From CAIZQW01 sp037133395 (lineage in GTDB: Bacteria; Verrucomicrobiota; Kiritimatiellia; RFP12; UBA1067): a stretch of 12,438 nt of DNA. Below, piece after piece: positions 1 through 7,159 of this stretch (position 1 is its first letter; each line of letters begins with the position of its first letter). The stretch covers positions 1-12,438 of the forward strand of contig JBAXOG010000149.1 of NCBI GenBank assembly GCA_037133395.1, read 5' to 3'. The notes beneath the pieces were generated by a model that was not told the DNA's origin, did not search any database, and saw only the letters and a list, made by a program, of their open reading frames with translations. The translations under genes were made by a program, and so were the position numbers.

Positions 1-1
1 G

Positions 2-970
2 GTTATCCATACGCCTCACCATGCATATCTGGAGGGCCCGAAGGTTCACAAGCTCAACGGCTGGTACTTCATCCTCGCGCCCGGCGGCGGTGTGCCGCAG
101 GGCTGGCAGGTCGTCTTCCGCTCGCGGAGTCTGTTCGGACCCTACGAGGAGAAGGTGGTGCTTGAAAAGGGTTCTACGCCGATCAATGGTCCGCATCAGG
201 GCGCACTCGTGGATCTCCCGAATGGCGAGTGGTGGTTTCTTCACTTCCAGGATGCTGGAGCGTACGGACGGATTGTCCACATGCAACCCGTTGAGTGGAA
301 AGACAACTGGCCGCTGATGGGCATGGACTACGATGGCAATGGAGTCGGCGAGCCTGTGCCAGCGTGGCGCAAACCAGCAGTTACCGGACCTGTGCCTGTG
401 GCTATGCCCCAGACCAGTGATGATTTCAGCGCGACAAAATTGGGATTGCAGTGGCAGTGGCAGGCCAATCATGACGCGAACTGGTACTCCCTTGCAGCGC
501 GGCCAGGCTGGCTCCGGCTCTTTGCGCAGCCGGCGCATCCGGACCTCGGTCGTACGCCGGCACTGCTGATGCAGAAATTTCCAGCGCGATCCTTTTGCGT
601 GGAGACGCTTCTCGATCTTCACTCGCCTCACACGACTGATTGTGCTGGAGTCGCCGTGGTCGGCGGCGGGGAGAATGCCTCTTTAGCCCGGACCTCGGAC
701 GGCTGTGTGCTCAACATCAACGGCCAGGACGTCGCGAAGGCTCCCCTGCCCGAAGGTCCCGTCCGTTTGCGCGTGTGTGTCGACGACACTGCGACCTGCG
801 TATTCAGCTATGCAGGCGCGGGTGGCGTCTTCATTGATCTGACCTCCGTATTTCAGGCTAAACACGGTGGCTGGATGGGCTCAAAGGTCGGACTCTTCTG
901 TCTGACCTCTCAGGACGAAACATCATCCAGTTATGCAGACTTTCAATCATTCACCTTTTCATCACGCTAA
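2..970 (+). CDS. GH43 family glycoside hydrolase (beta-xylosidase/arabinofuranosidase type), 3' part
   Basis: The reading frame is open from base 2 to the TAA at 968-970, giving 322 residues; the start lies outside the window. The first residues hold the GH43 general-acid motif E-G-P followed by a lysine (Glu codon 32-34), then K-L-N-G-W-Y-F and later G-P-H-Q-G, all typical of the last blades of the five-bladed beta-propeller. From about residue 140 (the D-D-F-S segment) to the end is a beta-sandwich with Q-W-Q-W-Q and S-L-A-A-R-P-G, typical of the C-terminal domain of GH43 xylosidases. The nucleophile/base Asp is not visible because the N-terminal half is missing. The family removes xylose or arabinose from xylan-type chains; the exact substrate cannot be told here. 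It is followed after 28 bp by an esterase gene and is probably in its operon. The family call is firm, the activity is inferred. Confidence 0.9.
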   Translation, partial: VIHTPHHAYLEGPKVHKLNGWYFILAPGGGVPQGWQVVFRSRSLFGPYEEKVVLEKGSTPINGPHQGALVDLPNGEWWFLHFQDAGAYGRIVHMQPVEWKDNWPLMGMDYDGNGVGEPVPAWRKPAVTGPVPVAMPQTSDDFSATKLGLQWQWQANHDANWYSLAARPGWLRLFAQPAHPDLGRTPALLMQKFPARSFCVETLLDLHSPHTTDCAGVAVVGGGENASLARTSDGCVLNINGQDVAKAPLPEGPVRLRVCVDDTATCVFSYAGAGGVFIDLTSVFQAKHGGWMGSKVGLFCLTSQDETSSSYADFQSFTFSSR

Positions 971-998
971 CCAATAGCGCAGACAGGAACATTGCACC

Positions 999-2171
999 AT
1001 GCGGATGAAAAACCATGTGTATATCGGAATGCTTCTGGCGAGACGGGATTTTATTATCGGATCAGGTGTGGTGCTCGCGCTTTTGTTTGCGCCGGGTGCC
1101 AGCAGCCTGCCTGTGTGTGCGGAAGTCCCGCCGTTGCCGCCCGTTGTGCAAGTTGCACCGCCGAAGGTTGTCATCAGCGAAAACGCAGTGTTCGATGCGG
1201 ATGATCGGCGGTTGCAGGTTATTGGCCGCTACTACGCGCCGTCGCCGAAGGTGATCGAGTTCGGCTGGGGCGGCGTGACGTTGAAGGCAAACTTTACGGG
1301 CACCTCGATCCGCGCTCGCCTGAAGGCGGGATGGGGGAAGCCGCCAAAGTTATTCGCGGTTGTGGACGGACGTGAGGATGCTGCGGTGCGGGTGGATGTT
1401 GACACGCGTAGCGATTATCTGCTGGCGGAGCACCTCGCGCCGGGAGAGCACACACTTGAACTCGTTCGCGCGACAGGCGCGTGGAATGCCGCCGTGGAGT
1501 TCCGCGGACTGGTGCTCGACCCGGGTTCGACGCTCCTCGCGCCGCCGCCTCGCGCCGCGCGACGTATTGAGTTTTACGGCGACTCGATCACGGAGGGCAG
1601 CTATATGAGCGATCAGCCGTTTGCGAATGCGCGCGCCGCCTACGCTCTTACGACAGCGCGGCTATTGGGGGCCGAGGCGCATCTGATCGCGAAGGGTGGC
1701 ATCGGCATCTTGCGGGGGTATACGTTGCCGCAGACACTGCCCAGTATTCATGATCGCGCGGTGCCGATGCGTGCCGATCAGAAATGGGACTTTACCCGTT
1801 GGATGCCGCAGGTGGTCGTCATTAACGTCTTTCAAAATGACAAATGGACGCAAGCCAAGGTGCCGCCTGAGGAGTTCATCGCAGCCTACGCCGCCTTTTT
1901 AAAAACGCTTCGCGCCCATTATCCGCATGCCCATTTCATCGCGACGCTCGGCAGTATGGACGCCGTTGAACCCAAGAGTCTGTGGCCGGGCTATCTCCGA
2001 GATGCAGTCGCGCGTTTTCAGCGTGAAACGGGCGATAATCAGATCGACATCTTCCTGTTCGACTATCTCGGTACCAAAGGGCATCCGAACTCGGCGCAGG
2101 CCCGCGTGATGGCGGAACGCCTCGCCGCCTTCCTGGCCTCCAAAGGCGAAGGACTTTGGCAAAGTAAATAA
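999..2171 (+). CDS. CE2-type SGNH/GDSL carbohydrate esterase with Tat-like signal
   Basis: 390 residues, probably an exported deacetylase of acetylated polysaccharide. Residues about 60-180 match the jelly-roll domain preceding the catalytic part in carbohydrate esterase family 2 (G-R-Y at 76-78, H-T-L-E-L at 151-155). The SGNH domain follows: block I G194-D195-S196 with S196 as nucleophile, a block II-like G-G at 233-234, N280-D281, and H362 in G-H-P-N. Position 359, where many SGNH enzymes have the catalytic Asp, is Thr, so a Ser-His dyad is possible. Block III reads F-Q-N-D instead of the usual G-x-N-D. The N-terminus has A-R-R-D-F-I (residues 14-19) before a hydrophobic stretch and A-x-A-like sites, resembling a twin-arginine signal. 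The start at 999 is chosen because AGGAA (985-989) lies 9 bp upstream; 1005 and 1029 are alternatives. Confidence 0.87.
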   Translation: MRMKNHVYIGMLLARRDFIIGSGVVLALLFAPGASSLPVCAEVPPLPPVVQVAPPKVVISENAVFDADDRRLQVIGRYYAPSPKVIEFGWGGVTLKANFTGTSIRARLKAGWGKPPKLFAVVDGREDAAVRVDVDTRSDYLLAEHLAPGEHTLELVRATGAWNAAVEFRGLVLDPGSTLLAPPPRAARRIEFYGDSITEGSYMSDQPFANARAAYALTTARLLGAEAHLIAKGGIGILRGYTLPQTLPSIHDRAVPMRADQKWDFTRWMPQVVVINVFQNDKWTQAKVPPEEFIAAYAAFLKTLRAHYPHAHFIATLGSMDAVEPKSLWPGYLRDAVARFQRETGDNQIDIFLFDYLGTKGHPNSAQARVMAERLAAFLASKGEGLWQSK

Positions 2172-2222
2172 TTGTAATCGATGCAACCAAAACCATCCTG
2201 AAAGATATCCCAACGTAAATCT

Positions 2223-3746
2223 ATGAACAAGTCCACACTCCTCCTGCTCGCAGCCTTGCTGCTGGTACCACTGGCCTCCCTCACGGCGGCTGAACTGAAA
2301 CTAGCGTCTGTCTTTTCCGACCATATGGTGTTACAGCGCGAGGCGCCCGTGCCTGTCTGGGGGACGGCTACGGCGGGTGCACAGGTGACCGTCGAATTTG
2401 CCGGCCAGACGAAGACGGTCACCGCGGATGCGACCGGCAAGTGGCTGGCCAAACTCGATCCGCTCAAGGCCAGCGCCGAGCCGCGTGAGTTGAAAGTTGG
2501 CAGCCTTGTCATCCGCGATGTGCTCGTCGGCGAAGTCTGGCTTTGTTCCGGTCAGTCGAACATGGAGTGGGCACTGGGCCGTAGCACTGGAGGGACCGAG
2601 GCGGTGGCCGCGTCAGCCAATCCAAACTTGCGGCTCTGCACGATTCCGCATAACAGCCAGATGACACCGCAGGAGGACGTGCCAACGAAGTGGGCCGTAT
2701 CCGGATCTGACACCACGAAATATTTTTCCGCTATTGCCTGGTGGTTTGGCAGCAAACTGCAAAAGGAACTCGGCGTGCCCGTGGGCATCATCAACGATTC
2801 CTTCGGCGGCACCATCATCCAAAGCTGGATGCCGTTGGAGACGCTTCGCAACGGTCCGTGGCCTCAGGACAAAGCCACCAACATCGCACTTTCCAAAGCC
2901 GACTACGACAAACGTCTGGCCGCGATCCAGCCGGCCATGGACACGTATCTCGCCGAAAAAGCCGCCGCTCTCAAAGCGAAGAAAACGCTACCGCCATTTC
3001 CCGCTGGCTGGCCCGGCGATTTTCGTGGACCGAGCGTGCTCTGGAACGGCATGGTCGCACCGTTGTTGAAGCTCCGCATGCGGGGTGTGCTGTGGTATCA
3101 GGGCGAATCGAACGGCTATCCTGGCGTGGCCGATACGTACGGGGCATTGCTACCGGCATTCATCGCCGACTGGCGTACCGGATTTAGGCAACCGGACCTG
3201 CCATTTTTGATTTTCCAGATTTCCGCCTACCGCAAGCCGCAAACCGACCCGAACGAAATCAGCGGCATGGCGCAATTGCGGGAAGCGCAGTTGAAGACGG
3301 TGCAGGCGACGTCGCATACCGCGCTCGTTGTCACGCTCGACCTCGGCGAACCTGACGTCCATTACAAGAACAAGGAACCGGCCGCGGACCGCGCCTTGAA
3401 GGCCGCCCTCGCGCTCTCCTACGGTCGCGAACTCGACGCCTCCGGACCGATTTTCAAATCGTCCGAGATTGCCGGTGCCAAGGCTATCCTGCGCTTCACG
3501 CACAGCAACGGCGGACTCGTCGCGAAAGACGGTCCGCTTACCGGATTCGTCATCGCGGGCGAAGATCGCAAGTTCGTCTTTGCTGACGCGCGGATTGAAG
3601 GCGACAACGTCGTCGTGTCCAGCGCGCAAGTTACCAAACCCGTTGCCGTCCGTTACGGCTGGGCGGATTTGCCCAAAGCCAACTTGTTCAACCAAGCCGG
3701 CCTCCCCGCGTCGCCGTTCCGGACAGACACATGGGAGATAAAATGA
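2223..3746 (+). CDS. Sialate O-acetylesterase family protein (likely acetylxylan/glycan O-acetylesterase)
   Basis: 507 residues with a clear Sec signal peptide (K3, a leucine-rich core at 6-20, T-A-A at 21-23). The mature start, A-S-V-F-S-D-H-M-V-L-Q, is the classic opening of bacterial SIAE-like proteins. Next come a beta-sandwich (about 40-100), the nucleophile motif C-S-G-Q-S-N-M-E-W with S112, then W-Y-Q-G-E-S-N (291-297), and D-L-G-E-P-D-V-H with H380 as the likely catalytic His. Length is normal for the family. In polysaccharide-degradation clusters such proteins usually deacetylate xylan or other plant or algal glycans rather than sialic acid, so a sialate substrate is not assumed. The gene starts 51 bp after the CE2-type esterase, with no strong Shine-Dalgarno sequence, and overlaps the next gene at its stop codon. 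Confidence 0.9.
   Translation: MNKSTLLLLAALLLVPLASLTAAELKLASVFSDHMVLQREAPVPVWGTATAGAQVTVEFAGQTKTVTADATGKWLAKLDPLKASAEPRELKVGSLVIRDVLVGEVWLCSGQSNMEWALGRSTGGTEAVAASANPNLRLCTIPHNSQMTPQEDVPTKWAVSGSDTTKYFSAIAWWFGSKLQKELGVPVGIINDSFGGTIIQSWMPLETLRNGPWPQDKATNIALSKADYDKRLAAIQPAMDTYLAEKAAALKAKKTLPPFPAGWPGDFRGPSVLWNGMVAPLLKLRMRGVLWYQGESNGYPGVADTYGALLPAFIADWRTGFRQPDLPFLIFQISAYRKPQTDPNEISGMAQLREAQLKTVQATSHTALVVTLDLGEPDVHYKNKEPAADRALKAALALSYGRELDASGPIFKSSEIAGAKAILRFTHSNGGLVAKDGPLTGFVIAGEDRKFVFADARIEGDNVVVSSAQVTKPVAVRYGWADLPKANLFNQAGLPASPFRTDTWEIK
3733..3737 (+). promoter_or_regulatory. Ribosome binding site deciding the start at 3743
   Basis: GGGAG lies 5 bp before ATG 3743, inside the last codons of the SIAE gene. 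It favours 3743 over the upstream in-frame ATG at 3731, which has no comparable site. The chosen ATG overlaps the SIAE TGA as ATGA, so translational coupling is likely. Confidence 0.65.
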
Positions 3747-5605
3747 AGATAACAAGCCTCACCCTCTTGCTCTGCCTGGCCACCGGAAGCGTTCGCTGTG
3801 CCGCGTCCACAATGCCTGTCAACCCAGAGACGGACAGTATCTACCAGTTCTTCGTATCGTCCGACGAGCCGAATCGTCCGACGTTGGGCGCGTATCTCTG
3901 GATTCCGCCGAACACGCCAAAAATCCGGGCCGTGATGGTGGGCATGCACAACGGGCTGCCGATCAACATCCTGCAAAGCCCGCAGGTGCGCGCCGTGTGC
4001 CGCAAGCATGGCATCGCACAAATCCTGATGACCCCATGGGCGAAGGACATCGGCTCCGTGATGATGAAGGATCTGACCTTTGATATGACTGATCCAGCTC
4101 GGACAGCGGTCTACGACAGCTATCTGCAGCGGCTGGCGGAACGGTCGGAGCATCCTGAACTCATCACCGCGCCTATCGTGCCATTGGGACACTCCGCCTT
4201 TTGCGGCTTCCCCTTCGAAGCGGCGATGCGCAAGCCGGAGCAATGTCTCTGCACCCTTCCGATCAAAGCGGGACTGCCGGACGCCTACACCTTTTTCGGT
4301 CCAGGCGGTAAAGCCATGCATCCCAGCGCTGACTATAATTTGCGCAACGTACCGATCTTATTTGTCACCTCCAGCAGCCAGGAGACAGTGGGCTGGGGCG
4401 CCTTCCCGCTGGCGTATGGCACCTATATGAGCAGTTATCGGCGAGGTGATCGCGACGATAATCCGGGCACGACCTACGAACCGCACGCCGAACTTTTCAG
4501 CTCATGCTGGGAGATGACGAGCGGCCACTTTGACATGTCGCCCCGCAACTACACCTTTGTCTCGGACTGGCTTGATGCGATTGCGTCCGCGCGTCTGCCT
4601 GAAAAAGTTGGCGAGCCCCTGAAGAATCTCACCTTGCGCGATGGCTGGCTGATGGATCCCAAGATCCCGGCTGCAGGTGAATATCCAAAGGATGTTGCAC
4701 TGCCCGCGCCCTACTCTGAATACAAAGGCCGTCGTAACCAGGCGCTCTGGTTTCCGACTGAGAAACTGGCGCGCACACAATTTGAACTGGGCCTCTCCGA
4801 GCCCCGCAAAATGATCGAGCTGTTCACCCTGCTGGATCCAACAGGGCAACCGATCAGCCTTGCGCACGGACGGATGGCGACGATGCCTGAGCCGCAGGCG
4901 TTGTTGCACGGGGACGGACTCTTCACGCTGACCACCTATCGTTTTACCACGCCGCCGGAAATTTGCGTTGCGAAGCACAAGGATCTCGCTCATCATCCCG
5001 AGGAGGCGCATGCCTTCACCAACCTACTGTTTACGGGCAAGACTGATCTGCCGGTGAGCGAGATTCCACTGTGCTTTAATGCGCACGGCGGGGGCTTCGA
5101 ATGCATGCGCAGCGAACAGGTGAAGGACAAGCGCGGCATAACAGAGACGCGTTTCACGCTACGGCTGAAACGCCATCGCATAGCCCCTGGCGCAGGCTTC
5201 AATATGTCCTTCGTACGCATCTTCCATGAGGGTGATAAGACCTTTTCCGCGGCGGGGCGCACCTGCCAGATTTCACTGGCCGCGACAACTGTTCTGAAGA
5301 GCGCAACCGCGCAAACCCTGGACTTTCCCGTTGTGGCGGATACGCCCGCGAACACGACGCGAATTGAGCTCAAGGCAAAAAGCTCGGCAGGACTGCCCGT
5401 GGACTATTTCGTTGTCAAAGGACCTGGCATCATCCAAGGCGGCGCGTTTATTCCCACGGAGGTTCCCGCTGGCGCGACCCGCCCGATTGAGGTCACTGTC
5501 GGCGCCTACCAGGTCGGTCTCTTTAAGGAAACTGGCGGCGTCCAACCCGTAGAAACGGTTTATCAAACCTTCCATCTCATACCGACACAGGCAAGGGGTA
5601 AATGA
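3743..5605 (+). CDS. Exported two-domain alpha/beta hydrolase, uncharacterised
   Basis: 620 residues from ATG 3743, overlapping the SIAE stop by ATGA. Residues 1-20 form a signal peptide (K-I-T-S then T-L-L-L-C-L-A, with R-C-A-A near the cut). The first half looks like an alpha/beta hydrolase: strand R-A-V-M-V-G-M-H-N-G, then the elbow G-H-S-A-F with S151 as probable nucleophile, and S-G-H-F with H262 as probable catalytic His; the acid is not obvious. The second half is beta-rich. Residues about 527-605 hold G-L-P-V-D-Y-F-V and V-K-G-P-G-I-I-Q-G, an Ig-like tail pattern I associate with hydrolases of planctomycetes and verrucomicrobia. I do not recognise a named family. Given the GH43 and two esterases upstream, an esterase on the same glycan is the best inference; peptidase or lipase activity is not excluded. 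Confidence 0.75.
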   Translation: MKITSLTLLLCLATGSVRCAASTMPVNPETDSIYQFFVSSDEPNRPTLGAYLWIPPNTPKIRAVMVGMHNGLPINILQSPQVRAVCRKHGIAQILMTPWAKDIGSVMMKDLTFDMTDPARTAVYDSYLQRLAERSEHPELITAPIVPLGHSAFCGFPFEAAMRKPEQCLCTLPIKAGLPDAYTFFGPGGKAMHPSADYNLRNVPILFVTSSSQETVGWGAFPLAYGTYMSSYRRGDRDDNPGTTYEPHAELFSSCWEMTSGHFDMSPRNYTFVSDWLDAIASARLPEKVGEPLKNLTLRDGWLMDPKIPAAGEYPKDVALPAPYSEYKGRRNQALWFPTEKLARTQFELGLSEPRKMIELFTLLDPTGQPISLAHGRMATMPEPQALLHGDGLFTLTTYRFTTPPEICVAKHKDLAHHPEEAHAFTNLLFTGKTDLPVSEIPLCFNAHGGGFECMRSEQVKDKRGITETRFTLRLKRHRIAPGAGFNMSFVRIFHEGDKTFSAAGRTCQISLAATTVLKSATAQTLDFPVVADTPANTTRIELKAKSSAGLPVDYFVVKGPGIIQGGAFIPTEVPAGATRPIEVTVGAYQVGLFKETGGVQPVETVYQTFHLIPTQARGK

Positions 5606-5677
5606 GATCGGATAACACGGATAGCCCGAACAGCACGGACAGCGCGATGTGAATTTATAAATAAGGCAATTTTCCCC

Positions 5678-5697
5678 TTTTTTCGAATTGGAAAAAA
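5678..5697. promoter_or_regulatory. T/A-armed palindrome, copy A (candidate operator)
   Basis: A 20-bp imperfect palindrome with TTTTTTC and GAAAAAA arms around a GAATTG centre. It ends 26 bp before the -35-like element at 5724. The same arms and the same 26-bp distance occur in copy B although the centre differs, which argues for a kept function such as an operator or a bent UP-like element. Confidence 0.4.
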
Positions 5698-5723
5698 TGA
5701 CACTTCGTTTGGAAGCAGTATTG

Positions 5724-5750
5724 TCGACAGGTTTTTGGATATGTGCTAAT
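5724..5750 (+). promoter_or_regulatory. Candidate sigma70-like promoter, copy A
   Basis: TCGACA (5724-5729), 15 bp, then GCTAAT (5745-5750) preceded by TGT, an extended -10 arrangement. The spacer is short for sigma70 but the TG element can compensate. It would give a leader of roughly 310 bases before the hydrolase gene at 6074. It is weaker than copy B, which has GATAAT at the same place. Confidence 0.4.
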
Positions 5751-5851
5751 GTACTCGTGCTGTTATGTTTTTGGCGAACCCTATGGGATGCTAGCCCGCC
5801 GCCCGGGGTGCCGAGAATAAACGAGATAGTAACTTATGAGAATGACCGAAT

Positions 5852-5887
5852 CGACAAAGCTCGCGACAAAGTTCGCGACAAAGTTTT
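5852..5887 (+). repeat. 12-bp tandem repeat, three units
   Basis: The unit CGACAAAGYTCG occurs at 5852-5863 and 5864-5875, and a third, partly changed unit running into a T8 tract is at 5876-5887. It lies in the long leader of the hydrolase gene. No function is evident. Confidence 0.75.
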
Positions 5888-5920
5888 TTTTGCATCCGAA
5901 TGACGCGAACCACACGAATT

Positions 5921-5990
5921 CAATAAGGAACAAGCGTATTCGCTTCGCGAAATAACGCAATAAGGAATAAGCGTATTCGCTTCGCGAAAT
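5921..5990 (+). repeat. Two 33-bp direct repeats, 37-bp period, hairpin-forming
   Basis: Units at 5921-5953 and 5958-5990 differ at one position (C versus T). Each holds AAGCG-TATT-CGCTT and, overlapping it, TTCGC-TTC-GCGAA, so two mutually exclusive small hairpins can form in each unit. This resembles a short palindromic extragenic repeat. With only two copies and a 4-bp gap it is not a CRISPR array. Confidence 0.75.
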
Positions 5991-6063
5991 TCTTTGGAAG
6001 TTATAGGTAAGTCATCCTGAGTGCATTTATCCAGGGGGAATTTAAAAGGGCGCTCGATCATTT

Positions 6064-6068
6064 GGAGG
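6064..6068 (+). promoter_or_regulatory. Strong ribosome binding site before 6074
   Basis: GGAGG lies 5 bp before ATG 6074. It rules in that start over the in-frame TTG at 6062, which would overlap the site itself. Confidence 0.7.
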
Positions 6069-6073
6069 ACACG

Positions 6074-7159
6074 ATGAATAAATGTAAATGGACGTTTTGT
6101 TTGCTTTTGCCTCTTGCTTTGCACGTCGTTGCCGAGGAACCGCAGTCACTGGTTTTTACTGATCCTTCGCCGCAGCGTTACCAACTGCGCGCACGGGCAA
6201 GCCAGATTGATCAGCGTGCAGCTCCTCACCCTGAAATCAACTTTATTTTCGAGAAGGACGGTAAGCCCACCGACTACGAAGATGCCTTCGTGGACACGCG
6301 CGTGAAGCCCCAGGGCAAGCTGGTGATTTGGCTGATGGGACTGAACGCCTCCCTCTTCGAACACATCAACAGCTACGGGTTACACGCCATCCGCGTCCAC
6401 TATGCCAACGGTTGGTTTTCTCAGTTCGGCAAGGAACCGCCACCCGCGGACGAACTGTTCCTCGGCAAGATCCGGCTTGAAGCCGCAACTGGCGAGGACT
6501 TCAGTGATGTCGTGACCATTCCCAAGCCTGACGGCATGATGGAGCGCGCGCTTCAGTTCGTGAAATGGCTCGCCAAGCAGAATCCACAAGGGGGCTGGGC
6601 CTTCTTCCTGACAGAGGATCAGAAGGCATTACGCTGGGACCGCGTCATCATTTCAGGCTCATCTCATGGCGCCACAACCGCAACGCGCTTTGCCAAGTAT
6701 CAGCGCGTTGACCGCGTGGTGATGTTCTGCGGTCCGCGTGACCAGTACGAGAAGTGGCAGGCTCTCCCCTCTGCTACTCCCTTGAATCGCTACTTCGGCT
6801 TCAGCCACGTCTTGGACGGTGGCTGGACAGGCCACCACTACGACCGTTCCTGGGAGCTGATGGGCTTAAACCAGTTCGGCCCTGTGACCGATGTCAATCA
6901 GGTGAAACCGCCCTACAACAATACGCGCCGCCTGATCACGGCAGCAGATGTCAAGGGCAGCGCCCAGCGGGCGCACGGCGCAGTTACACCCGGAGGCTCA
7001 GCCGTGAAGGACGCAGCAGGGCTCTACATTCACGAGCCAGTCTGGCGCTACTTGTTCACACATCCTGTAGATCAAGTCGGACAACCCGTGCCCCCAGATC
7101 CAACGGTTCCGAAAGACCTGCGCGCAAAAGCCGTTCAACCCAAGGAGAAGACCAAATGA
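6074..7159 (+). CDS. Exported alpha/beta hydrolase coupled to the sulfatase
   Basis: 361 residues. Residues 1-20 are a signal peptide (N-K-C-K-W, then a leucine-rich core ending H-V-V-A). The mature protein has a strand L-V-I-W-L-M-G (83-89) and the nucleophile elbow G195-S-S-H-G199 with S197 as likely nucleophile; H301 in R-A-H-G is a candidate catalytic His, and D223 or D248 might supply the acid. The overall pattern resembles the little-studied BPSS1187-type hydrolases often seen in planctomycetes and verrucomicrobia, but this is from memory and tentative. The C-terminus is proline- and lysine-rich. Its TGA overlaps the ATG of the sulfatase (ATGA), so the two are probably made together. 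A role in removing ester groups from a sulfated glycan is an inference from this pairing. Confidence 0.78.
   Translation: MNKCKWTFCLLLPLALHVVAEEPQSLVFTDPSPQRYQLRARASQIDQRAAPHPEINFIFEKDGKPTDYEDAFVDTRVKPQGKLVIWLMGLNASLFEHINSYGLHAIRVHYANGWFSQFGKEPPPADELFLGKIRLEAATGEDFSDVVTIPKPDGMMERALQFVKWLAKQNPQGGWAFFLTEDQKALRWDRVIISGSSHGATTATRFAKYQRVDRVVMFCGPRDQYEKWQALPSATPLNRYFGFSHVLDGGWTGHHYDRSWELMGLNQFGPVTDVNQVKPPYNNTRRLITAADVKGSAQRAHGAVTPGGSAVKDAAGLYIHEPVWRYLFTHPVDQVGQPVPPDPTVPKDLRAKAVQPKEKTK

Larger units (their letters stand above)
5641..5756 (+). repeat. Dispersed upstream module, copy A (pair of 8938-9062)
   Basis: A non-coding direct repeat of the segment before the giant surface protein gene. Shared in order: an AGCGCGA start, the 10-bp palindrome ATTTATAAAT (5653-5662), AAGGCAATT, a C-then-T tract (C4T6 here), a T/A-armed palindrome, TGACA, TTTGGAAGCAGT, GTCGACAG and an extended -10-like site ending in TACTC. 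From TGACA (5698) to the end about 50 of 59 positions agree, counted by eye. No terminal inverted repeats or coding frame are shared, so a regulatory cassette is more likely than an insertion element. Confidence 0.8.
5606..6073. other. Repeat-rich intergenic spacer (468 bp)
   Basis: No convincing gene is present. The spacer holds promoter-module copy A (5641-5756), a 12-bp triplicate (5852-5887), a pair of 33-bp repeats (5921-5990) and the ribosome binding site of the next gene. Two short open frames (TTG 5688-5903 and ATG 5836-5955) cross the repeats. The first is not conserved in module copy B, and the second is largely made of the repeats. I saw no clear rho-independent terminator after the gene ending at 5605. 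Confidence 0.7.

Noticed and set aside
3150..3755. 201-codon frame on the minus strand
   Set aside because: Shadow of the well-supported SIAE gene, without a signal or known motif.
3653..4321. 222-codon frame on the minus strand
   Set aside because: Antisense to the SIAE end and the start of the hydrolase gene; composition is that of a shadow frame.
5688..5903. 71-codon open frame with TTG start and a hydrophobic segment
   Set aside because: It begins inside the duplicated module, and the same frame is broken by a stop in copy B. No ribosome binding site is present, and the end is made of the 12-bp repeat.
5836..5955. 39-codon ATG frame in the spacer
   Set aside because: Mostly coded by the tandem repeats, with no ribosome binding site and no recognisable product.
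5921..5990. CRISPR-like repeat pair
   Set aside because: Only two units with a 4-bp gap, so there are no spacers; no cas gene nearby.
6754..7155. Upstream extension of the sulfatase frame
   Set aside because: Overlaps the hydrolase gene in another frame and has no sulfatase features; ATG 7156 has a good ribosome binding site and signal peptide.
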